Notes under the pieces: model-generated
Told to the model about the DNA's origin: nothing
Database searches by the model: none
The model's input: only the letters and a program-made list of their open reading frames with translations
Translations under genes and position numbers: made by a program
Assembly (NCBI GenBank): GCA_963847345.1
Contig: CAWJZU010000034.1
Location: forward strand, 76,416-140,415
Source of the DNA: DATARH01 sp963847345
GTDB taxonomy: Bacteria; Pseudomonadota; Alphaproteobacteria; ATCC43930; CGMCC-115725
Length of the DNA stretch: 64,000 nt
Reading direction: 5' to 3'
Shown here: positions 10,587-19,679 of the stretch, piece by piece
Numbering within the stretch: the first letter of the stretch is position 1
Layout of the letters: each line of letters starts with the position of its first letter

Positions 10587-11930
10587 CTAGCTGCGCTTGA
10601 AGCCCTCGATTTCATCCGCCGCCCAGTCGATCGCCTGGTCGATCGTCTTGCCGCCCTGGGTGCATTGGGCAATCATCTTGGCCATCGTGGCCTGCGAATA
10701 GATCTGGTTGGCGATGTTGGTCGGGGCGGGGGATCCGGAGACCGACTCAATGACCTCGCCGCGCGGCGGGTAGTTCCAGATGCTGCCTTTCGGCGGGCCC
10801 TCGTCGGCCCAGGTCTGGAAATCGCGCAATGTGGCGAAGCACGGCAGGTCATAGCCGTGGCTGCCGGCCACCAGCGCCTGCACCGATGGCTTCTCCCAGA
10901 GATGCAGCGCCAAGCTCTTGGCCGCCGCCTTGTTCGGGGAGAATTTCCAGATACCCCAGAAGGAGGGCTGCGCCGGGTCGAAGCGGCCCTTCGGTCCTTT
11001 CGGCGACGGGAAATGCCAGCATTGCTCGGCGACCTTCGGCGCGTCGCGCACCGCCACCGCCCAGGCCGAAGGCGGGTTGAAGATCAGCGCCGCCTGCCCG
11101 GAGATCAGCGCCTTGTTGTTGCTCGAATCGTCCCAGGCAAACACATCCTGCGGCAGATTCGGAACCAGCTTCTTGAACCATTCGAGGACCTGCTTCACTG
11201 GCTCGGATTTGACGGTGGTGTTGCCGTCCTTGTCGACCAGTTCGGCGCCGTAAGCGGTGAAGACCGCGCCGACCCAGTTGGCGGTGTCGCCGGTCTGCCC
11301 CAGCGCGACGCCGAACGGGTGGCCGGCCTTGTTGCATTTCTCGGCCGCTGTCAGGAAGAAATCCCAGGTCCACTTGTCGGTCAGTTCCTTGTTGCCGGTG
11401 CCGCCCGGCGGATACATCTGCGTCAGGTCGAGCCCGACCGCGTCCTTGAAGATGTCGATGCGGCCGACCGAGGGCAGGGTCAGCGTGTTGGGGATCGCCG
11501 GCGGCGCGATCCAGTGCCCTTTCTGCTGGCCGAGATACTTCATCGAGGGCGTCGTCTCGCCGTGGCGCTTTATCAGTTCCGCCCACACGTCGTCGGAGGG
11601 TTCGAGATTGTCGGTCTGCGCCGCGCCGTACCAGCTCGGCATCGTCAGCATGTCGTGTCCGGAGCGGGCCTGCGCCTCGGCGGCGATCGTCAGCATCAGC
11701 TTGTCACCTTGCGATGTGACGAAGTCGATCTTGAGATCGACCTTTTCCTTGTCGGCCCATTCCTGGCACAGCTTGCGCATTGCGTCGTTGGCGCCCGGCA
11801 CCCAATGATCCCAGAACGCGAGATTGAGCTTGCCGGCGGCATGCGCGCCACGGACGAACGGCAGCGCGGATGTCGCGACTGCGGCCACGCCGGTCGTCAG
11901 AACGCGTCGCCGTGCTATCGAATGTACCAT
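10587..11930 (-). CDS. Extracellular solute-binding protein, sugar ABC type (family 1)
   Basis: This 447-residue exported protein has a twin-arginine-like signal (ARRRVLTTGVAAVATSALP, cleavage after AHA) and then LNLAFWDHWVPGAND, typical of family 1 binding proteins such as the glycerol-3-phosphate and oligosaccharide binders. Conserved regions include the ALISGQAALIFNPPSAWAV segment in the middle. No permease or ATPase gene follows, so this is an orphan binding protein; its partners must lie elsewhere. The start at 11930 has a GGGGG-type ribosome site. The downstream gene (M20) is about 220 bases away. Confidence 0.86.
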   Translation of the reverse strand: MVHSIARRRVLTTGVAAVATSALPFVRGAHAAGKLNLAFWDHWVPGANDAMRKLCQEWADKEKVDLKIDFVTSQGDKLMLTIAAEAQARSGHDMLTMPSWYGAAQTDNLEPSDDVWAELIKRHGETTPSMKYLGQQKGHWIAPPAIPNTLTLPSVGRIDIFKDAVGLDLTQMYPPGGTGNKELTDKWTWDFFLTAAEKCNKAGHPFGVALGQTGDTANWVGAVFTAYGAELVDKDGNTTVKSEPVKQVLEWFKKLVPNLPQDVFAWDDSSNNKALISGQAALIFNPPSAWAVAVRDAPKVAEQCWHFPSPKGPKGRFDPAQPSFWGIWKFSPNKAAAKSLALHLWEKPSVQALVAGSHGYDLPCFATLRDFQTWADEGPPKGSIWNYPPRGEVIESVSGSPAPTNIANQIYSQATMAKMIAQCTQGGKTIDQAIDWAADEIEGFKRS

Positions 11931-12240
11931 GTTAACCCCCCTCGGCTGATGTATCAATTAGGCCGTCCTAGAGGACTCAATATTAGAGCACAAAGCACGT
12001 GTTCGAGAGAGGTTTTCTTTGCGCAGCCCAAGGGGATGACGAAACCCGGCGATCATTCTTCCGTTCAGTGGCGCTCATTTATTTTGTTAGACGGCCGTCT
12101 ATATCCTGCGCTGGACCTGGGCCGATCCCAAACGTGATCCCCGATCACCCGGTCCGTGAGAACCGGGCGGTTCTGCGTTGACATTCTCCCGATGGCGCAC
12201 TGCGAAGTTTGCAGTTTGGCTAGCGCCTATAGCCGATCGG

Positions 12241-13683
12241 TCACGTTACGGTGAAAAAGTCATGTGACGGCGACAGAAACGTCCCGGCTTCACCGAACCC
12301 GATTATGTCGGCCCTGAAGTCGCCGGTCACATCGGCCAAGAGCCTGGGATAGAGGTCGTTGGAAGTCCATCCGCCGGCCGCGGGATCCGACCCGAATTGC
12401 GCTAAATCCGTAGAGATCGCACCAAAGGTTCCGTCAGCCTGACCAAGTGCGAAAGAAACGCCGGAAGGACCGAACGCGACGATGTCCGCTCTGAAATCCG
12501 CGTTGATGTCCGCGACCAAGCGTGGCGTGAGGTTCTGACTCGCGAACCCCGCATCATTGCCGAATCCGCTCAGAGCTAGAGCCGCGGAGGCAAAGGTTCC
12601 ATCCGGGTTTCCCAGCGCGACATAGACGCCGTCTTGTGCAAACGCCACGATGTCCCCGCGGCCGTCGCCATTCACATCGCCCGTGAGCCGCGGGTAAGTG
12701 TCCTGTGATGCCCATCCACCCGCGGTCGCGTTGCTGCCGAACATCCCCAACAAGGCCGTCGTGAGAGGCTGGAAGGTCCCGTCGCCGTTCGAGAGAGCGA
12801 CATAGACGCCATCGCTGGCAAACCCCACTATGTCCTGCCTGCCATCTCCGTTTACGTCGGCAATTTGGCGGGGATACCGGTCGAACGAATTCCAGCCGCC
12901 AGCGCCTACGTCGCTGCCCAACGCGGCCAGAGCGAAAGTCGGAGCCGCGAATGTCCCGTCCGCATTGCCAGACGATACATAAACACCATTCGATGCAAAG
13001 GCGACGATGTCCGCCCTGCCGTCGGCAGTGACGTCGCCCAACAGCCGCGGATTAACCTCCTGAGAAAGCCACCCGCCGGCGTTAGGCGCGAAGTTCGCCA
13101 GGACCCTGATAGGAGAAGAAAAATGCCCGCCCCCTAACGACAGGGACACATAGACGCCGTCGCCGCCAAATCCGACAATGTCGGCTTCGCCGTCACCGTT
13201 AACATCTCCTGCTGCCCGAGGATAGGAATTCTGGCTGCTCCAGCCACCGGCGTCACTCGATGCGCCGAATACCGGCAGGTTTGGCGGACCGTTCCCAATC
13301 GGCTCGAATCGAGCGGTAGCGGCTCCGATGCCCAAATCCGTTAATTGCAGAGCATATGTTCCGATGTTAGCAGCAAAGCCGCCCGCATCGACATAGTAGT
13401 AACCATTGTTAGTGACATGGATGGCAAGTTGCAACTCCAAGCCAAATCCGCCATCATCGTCGTTCGTAAGCAACGTCCCTGCCGAATTCTGCAGGTTGAG
13501 TAAGGGGTCGGTAAGGGTGCCTCCGGCAGTTGGCTGCCCCCTTTCGTCGATGACATAATTATGGCCGGCATAGAGGAACACCCTGAACCAGTCGCGATCG
13601 CCCGCTACCTCCAGATCCCCGATCGCCAAGCCGGAATCGAGTCTACCCGTCGTTGTGGTATCTGCGGTATAATCGTCAGCCAT
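12241..13683 (-). CDS. FG-GAP/VCBS repeat protein with PPC-like N-terminal domain
   Basis: This 480-residue protein begins with a segment like bacterial pre-peptidase C-terminal domains (about residues 1-130, with LEVAGDRDWFRVFLYAGHNY). It continues with six repeats of about 55-60 residues, each with the pattern AGGW.SQ..YPR..DVNGDGRADIVGF..DGVYV. The DVNGDGRAD loops match calcium-binding FG-GAP/VCBS repeats that form a beta propeller. Two later copies have lost the calcium loop (DINADFRAD, DVTGDFRAD). No signal peptide is visible from the start at 13683, which has a GGAGGA site; secretion by a signal-less route is possible but not shown. Confidence 0.82.
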   Translation of the reverse strand: MADDYTADTTTTGRLDSGLAIGDLEVAGDRDWFRVFLYAGHNYVIDERGQPTAGGTLTDPLLNLQNSAGTLLTNDDDGGFGLELQLAIHVTNNGYYYVDAGGFAANIGTYALQLTDLGIGAATARFEPIGNGPPNLPVFGASSDAGGWSSQNSYPRAAGDVNGDGEADIVGFGGDGVYVSLSLGGGHFSSPIRVLANFAPNAGGWLSQEVNPRLLGDVTADGRADIVAFASNGVYVSSGNADGTFAAPTFALAALGSDVGAGGWNSFDRYPRQIADVNGDGRQDIVGFASDGVYVALSNGDGTFQPLTTALLGMFGSNATAGGWASQDTYPRLTGDVNGDGRGDIVAFAQDGVYVALGNPDGTFASAALALSGFGNDAGFASQNLTPRLVADINADFRADIVAFGPSGVSFALGQADGTFGAISTDLAQFGSDPAAGGWTSNDLYPRLLADVTGDFRADIIGFGEAGTFLSPSHDFFTVT

Positions 13684-14029
13684 TCCGCGTCCTCCGCGTG
13701 GGCAACGGCAAACAATGCCAAGCGATGACACCCTGCCACGTCTTGAATGGAATCACAAGGCTGCTGGGTGAACCTGTCGTCATGTCTTGTCCCTGTGTTC
13801 TACTTAGCGGTAGCGCTTCCGCGTCCTAGGTTTCCTTCGCACCGCGAGAGGCGCACGCGAGTTTATCTCAGCTTCGGGGAAAATCACTTGGATTCGCGGC
13901 GGCCCTCGAGCCCGAGCACAGTGGCGGCGGCCCGACTTCGGACGCTCGCGATCATCGCAACAATGCCGCGCGGAAACACGGTGAAACTGCGCTACAATCG
14001 CCACGAACACCGCAGGGAGGAAGCACGCG
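13684..14029. other. Divergent intergenic region, no gene seen
   Basis: These 346 bases separate the leftward FG-GAP gene from the rightward dioxygenase gene. They should hold both promoters. I see no supported coding region, RNA gene or clear operator. Confidence 0.5.
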
Positions 14030-15016
14030 ATGGCCCAAATTGTCCTGGGAATGGCGACTTCGCACACGCCGATGCTGAATGCGCCGGCGACCGATTGGCC
14101 ACGGTTTATCGAGCGCGACTCGCGCCGGCCGGATCTGCTCGATGTCGAGGGGCGGCTGACGACATACGAGGCGCAGCTGCGGCATGCTCCGGCCGACATC
14201 ATGGAAGAGATCGCGCCCGAGCGGATGCGGACGCGGCACGAGACCGTGCAGGGGGCGGTCACGCGGCTCGCCGAGTATCTCGGCGACGCGCAGCTCGACG
14301 CGCTGATCGTCGTCGGGGACGATCAGGAAGAGCTGTACCACCGCGACAACATGCCGGGCATTCTCGTCTATTACGGCGAGACGATCCCGAACGTACCGCT
14401 CGGCCCCGGCTTCAAGGGCCCGGAATGGGCGCGACGCGCGACGGCGCGCTGGTTCGAGGAAAAGACGCCGCGCGACTACCCGGTCGACGCCGCCCTCGCG
14501 CGGCACCTGATCGATATGCTGATCGACCGCGAATTCGACATCGCGGCGTCGAACCGGGTGCCCGACGGGCACGGCGAGGGCCACGCGATCGGCTTTGTCC
14601 ACCAGCGCCTGATGCCGGAAGTCGTGCCGATCGTGCCAGTATGCATCAACACCTATTACCCGCCGAACCAGCCGACCCCGAAGCGCTGCTACAAGCTCGG
14701 CCAGGCGATCCGCGCCGCCGTCGAATCCTATCCGGGCAAGGCGCGGGTCGGCGTCATCGGTTCCGGCGGGCTGTCGCATTTCGTCGTGGACGAGGCGCTC
14801 GATCGCGGCTTCATCGACATGCTGCGCCGCAGGGACGGCGCCGCGATCCAGGCCCTGCCGCGCGAGAAACTCAACTCCGGCAGCTCGGAGATCCGCAACT
14901 GGATCTGTGTCGCCGGAGCCGTTTCGCACCTCGCGCTCGAATGGTCGCTGTACGAACCGGGCTACCGCACCCCCGCCGGCACCGGAACCGGGCTGGGATT
15001 TGCGTACTGGGCGTGA
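14030..15016 (+). CDS. Class III extradiol ring-cleavage dioxygenase (LigB type)
   Basis: This 328-residue protein starts MAQIVLGMATSHTPML, where the His near the N-terminus fits the metal ligand of LigB-type dioxygenases such as protocatechuate 4,5-dioxygenase. Further conserved regions are DALIVVGDDQEELYHRDN (second His), the HAIGFVHQRLMP segment, and VGVIGSGGLSHFVVDE. The expected activity is ring opening of a catechol-type substrate using Fe(II). A GGGAGGAAG ribosome site precedes the ATG. It is a single-subunit form and stands alone, so the pathway is unclear. Confidence 0.84.
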   Translation: MAQIVLGMATSHTPMLNAPATDWPRFIERDSRRPDLLDVEGRLTTYEAQLRHAPADIMEEIAPERMRTRHETVQGAVTRLAEYLGDAQLDALIVVGDDQEELYHRDNMPGILVYYGETIPNVPLGPGFKGPEWARRATARWFEEKTPRDYPVDAALARHLIDMLIDREFDIAASNRVPDGHGEGHAIGFVHQRLMPEVVPIVPVCINTYYPPNQPTPKRCYKLGQAIRAAVESYPGKARVGVIGSGGLSHFVVDEALDRGFIDMLRRRDGAAIQALPREKLNSGSSEIRNWICVAGAVSHLALEWSLYEPGYRTPAGTGTGLGFAYWA

Positions 15017-15365
15017 CGGGCGGTTTCGCTGTCGAGATCCGCGGGGTCAAGCCCGCGGATGACGTGGGTGTGTGAGGGGATCTACTACCGTGATCCGCTC
15101 TGCGGCAGGTTCGCTCTGTCCTCGAACCTCTCTCCAACCGTGATGCCTGGGATCGACCAGGCCATCCGAGAGTGACGGAGTCCTGCTGATTGGATTCCGC
15201 ATCATGCCGACCGCTCGAAAACCCGGACCCGTCGTCGTCAGGCCGGGCGAGGCAAGCGCATGGCGCGAAGATTGCCGCAATCGCATTGCGCAGAGCTCGG
15301 CCAGCTTCGTCCGTCATGTGTTCGCTGGAGCGGCAACTACAGCATCAGTTAAATTTCGGACGGCA
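15017..15365. other. Intergenic region with a REP-like inverted repeat
   Basis: These 349 bases lie between convergent genes. Near 15038-15063 the sequence GATCCGCGGGGTCAAGCCCG and its partner can fold into a hairpin and match a motif seen again near 1045, 10549 and 58020. No coding region or RNA gene is supported. Confidence 0.45.
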
Positions 15366-16232
15366 TCAAATATCTTCCAGATACTTCTGCTCTAACGCTC
15401 GCCAGCCTTCGGTGCCGACCGCCGCCTCGCGCTCCTGGAAGGTCGCGAGATCGGCTTCGACGCGGCGCGTGTCGCCGTCTTCCTTCATTGCGCGCAAGAC
15501 GCGCTGGGCGGCGCGGATCGCGGCCCGGTGGGTCTGCGACGGGTAGATGCCGAGCCGGAAACCCATGCCCTCCAACTCGGCGGAAGACAGCATCGGCGTC
15601 TTGCCGCCCTCGAAGACGTTGACCAGCGCCGGGCCGCGTACCTCGCGCCCGACCACCCGCAATTCATCGACCGTCTGCGGCGCCTCGACAAAGCCGACAT
15701 CGGCGCCGGCTTCGAGATAGGCGTTGACCCGGTCGATCGCCGCCTGCAGCCCCTCGATCGCGCGCGCGTCGGAGCGGGCGATGATGACCATGTCGGCGTC
15801 GCGCCTGGTATCGACCGCGGCCTTGATCTTGCCGACCATCTCGGCGCGCGAGATGACCTCTTTCCCTTCGTAGTGCCCGCATTTCTTCGGGGCAACCTGG
15901 TCCTCGATATGGAACCCGGCGACTCCGGATTTTTCGTACTCGCGCACCGTGCGGATCACGTTGATCGCGTTGCCGTAGCCGGTATCGGCGTCGGCGATCA
16001 CCGGAATCCCGACCGCCTCGACCGTCAGCCCGATAAAGCGGACGTTCTCGACCAGCGTTAAGAGCCCGAGATCGGGATAGCCGCTGGCCCGCGAATAGCC
16101 GCCGCCGGTCAGGTACACCGCCGCGAAGCCGGCCTGTTCGACGAGCCGCGCCGTCAGCGTGTCATAGGCGCCGGGCACCATCGTGTAGCCGCTGCCGGCG
16201 ATCAGCTCTCGCAGCACCTTGCGTGGGTTCAT
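15366..16232 (-). CDS. Isocitrate lyase/PEP mutase family protein
   Basis: This 288-residue enzyme belongs to the carboxyvinyl-carboxyphosphonate phosphorylmutase/methylisocitrate lyase group. It shows the early MVPGAYDTLTARLVEQAGF segment, the metal-binding VIADADTGYGNA motif, GFHIEDQVAPKKCGH with the family KKCGH signature, and IIARSDARAIEGL. Members cleave or rearrange C-C or C-P bonds of 2- or 3-carbon acids; oxaloacetate hydrolase or 2-methylisocitrate lyase-like activity is possible. The Cys in KKCGH favours a lyase over a mutase. It sits upstream of nothing obviously related. Confidence 0.88.
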   Translation of the reverse strand: MNPRKVLRELIAGSGYTMVPGAYDTLTARLVEQAGFAAVYLTGGGYSRASGYPDLGLLTLVENVRFIGLTVEAVGIPVIADADTGYGNAINVIRTVREYEKSGVAGFHIEDQVAPKKCGHYEGKEVISRAEMVGKIKAAVDTRRDADMVIIARSDARAIEGLQAAIDRVNAYLEAGADVGFVEAPQTVDELRVVGREVRGPALVNVFEGGKTPMLSSAELEGMGFRLGIYPSQTHRAAIRAAQRVLRAMKEDGDTRRVEADLATFQEREAAVGTEGWRALEQKYLEDI

Positions 16233-16286
16233 GTCTGTCTTCTCCCCGTGAGACCGGATCGAAGCGACGGCACCAGCGGTAGGCCC

Positions 16287-16712
16287 TCAGTCGCGGCGGT
16301 ACGGATAGCAGCGCGAGCGTTCGAGCGGGATGCCGTAATGCTGTGCCAGCGCGCGAACCGCGTCGCCGTGCTCGGGATACGGGTCGGCATTGCCGGGACC
16401 GACGATGATCGGCCGAAAGCTGCGGTCCTCGTGGCCGTTCGGCGGCAGCATCGCGGTCGCGAGCGGCGTGCCGCTGTCGTCGCGCAATGTCAGGAACAGC
16501 GGCATCTCACGCTGAACATGCGCCTTCAGCCCGATCTGCTGTTCGAAATTCACCTTCGAGATCGGGCGAAAGCTTTGCGCCGCGCGCTCGTGCTCCTTGC
16601 GGAAATATTTTTCGACCGCGTGATGCATCACCTCCAATTCGGCGACCGCCTCGGCCTCGCTCTCAATGCGAAACCACGTCCTGCCGCCCGGGGCGTCGCA
16701 AATGTAACGCAT
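16287..16712 (-). CDS. Hypothetical protein (141 aa)
   Basis: This protein starts MRYICDAPGGRTWFRIESEA, and the ATG at 16712 has a clear GGAGGA ribosome site. It has no signal peptide or membrane helix. The middle (HHAVEKYFRKEHERAAQSF) looks helical and the C-terminal half contains the PPNGHEDRSFRPIIVGPGNA segment. I do not recognise the family. It lies 54 bases upstream of the PEP mutase family gene on the same strand and may share its transcript. Confidence 0.7.
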   Translation of the reverse strand: MRYICDAPGGRTWFRIESEAEAVAELEVMHHAVEKYFRKEHERAAQSFRPISKVNFEQQIGLKAHVQREMPLFLTLRDDSGTPLATAMLPPNGHEDRSFRPIIVGPGNADPYPEHGDAVRALAQHYGIPLERSRCYPYRRD

Positions 16713-16950
16713 GCGTCCTCCATCATGCCTTCCGGGGTTTTCCGGCATCGCGGGGGATGAACGTGCGATGTCGCGAGAGCAAAATCCCGGCGCCGGAGCA
16801 AGTCAACAGCAACCTGTGTATCGCCAGGACATGGTAAGAAAATGACAAACCATCGTCACGCCCGGCCGCGCTTGCCTGCCCGATCGGCGGGGAATAATCT
16901 TCTACCCGCACGGCGATTTCCGCAGCCGATATCCTATGGAGGGAAAGCTG

Positions 16951-17454
16951 ATGGCGTTCACACTCGAGGAATTTTCAACCGAAGCGCACCGCATTCTCGC
17001 CGCCGACCCCGGCCCCGAGGGCCGCAAGAAGATTTGCGAGCTGGTCGGCCGCGCCTGCACCGACCCGGAATTCGTCGCCAAGCACCTGCCCGATGACGGC
17101 CCGGAGCGCAAAATCCTCTACGAAGACCCGGAACTCGGCTTCTGCATCCTCGGCCACGTCAACCGCGGCGCCAAGGCGAGCCAACCGCACGATCACGGGC
17201 CCACCTGGGCGATATACGGCCAGGCCGAGGGCGAGACGATCATGACGGACTGGGCGAAAATCTCGCCGGCCAGCGAAGCCGAACCGGGCAAGGTGCGGCA
17301 TGTGCGCGACTACACGCTGACCCCCGGCGCCGCCTATGTCTACAACGAGGGCGATCTGCACTCACCGCGCCGCGACGCCTCGACCAAGCTGATCCGCATC
17401 GAGGGGCGCAACGTCGAGAAGATCCGCCGCTATCCCTACGAGCGGGTCGCCTAG
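16951..17454 (+). CDS. Cupin-fold metal-dependent protein
   Basis: This 167-residue protein has a cupin-like core: QPHDHGPTWAIYGQAEGETI carries the two closely spaced His metal ligands, and YVYNEGDLHSPRRDAS supplies the later His. This resembles the predicted metal-dependent double-stranded beta-helix enzymes related to cysteine dioxygenase. The N-terminal 60 residues are helical. The ATG at 16951 follows GGAGGG with good spacing; the open frame starts 15 bases earlier. The substrate is unknown. Confidence 0.75.
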   Translation: MAFTLEEFSTEAHRILAADPGPEGRKKICELVGRACTDPEFVAKHLPDDGPERKILYEDPELGFCILGHVNRGAKASQPHDHGPTWAIYGQAEGETIMTDWAKISPASEAEPGKVRHVRDYTLTPGAAYVYNEGDLHSPRRDASTKLIRIEGRNVEKIRRYPYERVA

Positions 17455-17490
17455 CCCGCCGCCGTCGCAACAAGGTTCGTCATCCCGAAA

Positions 17491-17532
17491 GCCGGCCGTC
17501 ATCCCGGAGCCGGCCCCGGGATGACGGCCGGC
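17491..17532. terminator. Bidirectional hairpin between convergent genes
   Basis: GCCGGCCGTCATCCCGG pairs with its exact complement across a short loop (about 17 bp). It sits between the stop of the cupin gene and the end of the leftward LTXXQ gene. The arm also carries the GTCATCCCGG motif common in dispersed alphaproteobacterial repeats, so it may be a repeat recruited as terminator. Confidence 0.65.
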
Positions 17533-17557
17533 CTGCGGCGTCTCGCCCGTCGGCGGG

Positions 17558-18112
17558 TCAGCCCCGGCGTTGGCTTTTGGGTGCGCCCTGCGGCGGCGCG
17601 CCCGACGGCGGGGCAGTACTAAACAGCTGGTCGGCCGTCCGCTTCTGCTGGTCTGTGAGGCTCGCGTAAAGCAATTCCAGCGCCGGGACCAGACGCTTCA
17701 AGTTGTCAGCCTCGGTTTGCGCGAAACTCGCGGCGGTGCGCAAGCCGTCGACGGCGCTTTTCTCGGCGCCCTGCGCTGCTTTCTGCATCAGCGCCTCCAT
17801 CGCCTGGGCATTCTGCTTGACGACGGTTGCAAATTCGTCGAATTGCGGCTGTTGCGCGGCGGTGATGTTGAGCCGCTTCTTGATGTTGCCGAGCTGCGCC
17901 TCGACCGGATCGCCGGCCGATTGCGCCCCCTTCTGCCCGGCCGGCGATTGGGTCTGTGCCGGAGCCGGCCGGCTCCCGGTTTGCGCCGTCGCGCTGTCCG
18001 CGGCGACCCCGAGCGACAGCATCAGAATTGCGCCGGCGAGCAGCCGCAGCGCGGCGGGACGCCCCCGGCGATTGACTTGGCGATAATCCGGGCGATCGAG
18101 CGCGTATGGCAT
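17558..18112 (-). CDS. LTXXQ-motif (Spy/CpxP-like) periplasmic protein
   Basis: This 184-residue exported protein has a signal-type hydrophobic stretch (AALRLLAGAILMLSLGVAA) with probable cleavage after ATA, a Pro/Gln/Ala-rich linker, and a helical domain with two LTXXQ-like motifs: NITAAQQPQFDEF and SLTDQQKRTADQLF. Spy/CpxP-type proteins are periplasmic chaperones or stress sensors. A paralogue with the same layout lies at 52837-53328. The C-terminus ends in a basic, Pro-rich tail. Confidence 0.82.
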   Translation of the reverse strand: MPYALDRPDYRQVNRRGRPAALRLLAGAILMLSLGVAADSATAQTGSRPAPAQTQSPAGQKGAQSAGDPVEAQLGNIKKRLNITAAQQPQFDEFATVVKQNAQAMEALMQKAAQGAEKSAVDGLRTAASFAQTEADNLKRLVPALELLYASLTDQQKRTADQLFSTAPPSGAPPQGAPKSQRRG

Positions 18113-18366
18113 GGGTCGGATTCCTTGCCGCTTGTTGAGTGGAGGTGAACAGGTAGTCCGGCAGCCTAGCGCGCGCGGAGCGCTGCAAGCGAGTCGGTAA
18201 ACGATCGACCGGCCGCATTATGCCATCACCACTATCGTCCCGCGCCGTGGAGGCCCAGGCGGCCGCATCGTTCCGACGCTGGGTCCGGGGGCTGGCGGCC
18301 CGCGACAATCCCCGCCATGATCGCCGGCCTGCATCAGCGAATCGCGGCATCGGGAGGTCAAAGGGA

Positions 18367-19116
18367 ATGAAGATCGATCTGTCGGGAAAACGGGCGGTGG
18401 TCACCGGCGGCAGCCGCGGCATCGGCCGCGCGATCGCGCTCGGCCTAGCGGAAGCCGGGGCTTCGGTGTCGGTCTGCGCCCGCGGCGCCGACGGGCTCGC
18501 GCCGGTTTGCGCCGCGATTACCGCGCATGGCGTCGCCGCGCACGCGCAGGCCTGCGACGTCGCCGACAAAGAGGCGCTGTCGGCCTATATCGACGCGGCG
18601 GCGGAGGCACTCGGCGGGATCGACATCCTGGTGTGCAACGCCTCCGGCTTCGGCACCAGCAACGATGAGGCCGGCTGGGCCCGCAGCATCGATGTCGATC
18701 TGCTCGGCACCGTGCGCGCGATCCGCGCGGCGGCGCCGTATCTCGAAAAGAGCGGTTCCGGCGCGATCGTCAACATTTCCTCGATCTCGGGGCTGCGCGC
18801 CGCGGCGCGCACGGTGCCATACGGCGCGGTCAAGGCGGCGCTGATCGAGTACACGATGAGCGAGGCCGCTTCGCTGGCGCGCAAGGGTATCCGCGTCAAC
18901 TGCGTCGCACCGGGGTCGATCGAGTTCCCCGGCGGCAGCTGGGAAAAGCGCAAGACCGACGCGCCGAACCTTTATAACGCGATCCTGCGCGGCATCCCGT
19001 TCGGCCGGCTCGGCCACCCCGAGGAGATCGCCAACGTCGTCGTGTTCCTGGCGTCGCCGCTCGCCAACTGGGTCACCGGACAGACGATATCGGTCGATGG
19101 CGGGCAGTTACTTTGA
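18367..19116 (+). CDS. Short-chain dehydrogenase/reductase
   Basis: This 249-residue NAD(P)-dependent oxidoreductase shows the cofactor motif TGGSRGIGRAIALGLAEAG, the LVCNASGFG segment in place of NNAG, the catalytic serine region IVNISSISG, and YGAVKAALIEYT with the Tyr-x-x-x-Lys pair. The C-terminal PFGRLGHPEEIANVVVFLAS and TGQTISVDGGQL are typical of the classical 3-oxoacyl-ACP reductase-like group. The ATG at 18367 follows GGGAGGTCAAAGGG. Its substrate cannot be set. Confidence 0.9.
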   Translation: MKIDLSGKRAVVTGGSRGIGRAIALGLAEAGASVSVCARGADGLAPVCAAITAHGVAAHAQACDVADKEALSAYIDAAAEALGGIDILVCNASGFGTSNDEAGWARSIDVDLLGTVRAIRAAAPYLEKSGSGAIVNISSISGLRAAARTVPYGAVKAALIEYTMSEAASLARKGIRVNCVAPGSIEFPGGSWEKRKTDAPNLYNAILRGIPFGRLGHPEEIANVVVFLASPLANWVTGQTISVDGGQLL

Positions 19117-19173
19117 CCTTGCACCGACCATGTTACCCCAAGCTAGTACCAACTTTCAGTGTGAGAGCGAAGG

Positions 19174-19365
19174 TTACTGGCGTCTGATTTCTGCGCTCCA
19201 GCCTGCTTCTATCGGTGCGCGCAACGCCTTGACCAGACCAAAAGAGTATTCTTTAAGGTTGGAGCCCCTGGTGGAGAGCGCTTCAGCGAATTTGACCAAC
19301 GCCGGGCCTGTGTCGTTGTCTGAAACCAACGACAGCTCTCGCTCCAATAGAGCTCCCAAAATCAT
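19174..19365 (-). CDS. Small hypothetical ORF in a lower-GC patch
   Basis: This encodes 63 residues starting MILGALLERELSLVSDND. The start lies 14 bases after the stop of the 99-residue frame upstream. The base composition is visibly lower in G+C than the surrounding genes. I do not recognise it; a short amphipathic helix is the only feature visible. It could be a real orphan gene or noncoding, so confidence is modest. Confidence 0.4.
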   Translation of the reverse strand: MILGALLERELSLVSDNDTGPALVKFAEALSTRGSNLKEYSFGLVKALRAPIEAGWSAEIRRQ

Positions 19366-19379
19366 TTTTCTAATCGTTC

Positions 19380-19679
19380 CTATTCCGGTGAAGCAGGGGT
19401 TGTGGTATCAAGTCTTCCGACAATCTCAGCAGTGTCGAAATAGATCTTAAGCTGCTTTCCAAAAAACGCTTCAATTAATCTCGTCACCGGCTCCCTTTTC
19501 CGGGGCGTTTCGCTGCTCGTCAAGATACGTATATAAACCCCACAAGGCACCCCTACCACAGTGAGCACAGGCGACCACGCTCTAACAATCTCTAATGCTG
19601 ATTGTTTTGAAGAGTAACCCTCCGATAAGGCCGGTCGGCTTGTTTCACTCTGAGATTGGTGCTCTGGTGCGCCGTTCAT
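19380..19679 (-). CDS. Hypothetical ORF coupled to the pcaG stop
   Basis: This encodes 99 residues starting MNGAPEHQSQSETSRPALSE. Its ATG shares a base with the pcaG stop (TGATG), which favours reinitiation after pcaG. The C-terminal part contains AWSPVLTVVGVPCGVYIRIL, a possible membrane-associated or buried strand-helix segment. Codon use and G+C are lower than in pcaG, suggesting different ancestry. The function is unknown. Confidence 0.45.
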   Translation of the reverse strand: MNGAPEHQSQSETSRPALSEGYSSKQSALEIVRAWSPVLTVVGVPCGVYIRILTSSETPRKREPVTRLIEAFFGKQLKIYFDTAEIVGRLDTTTPASPE

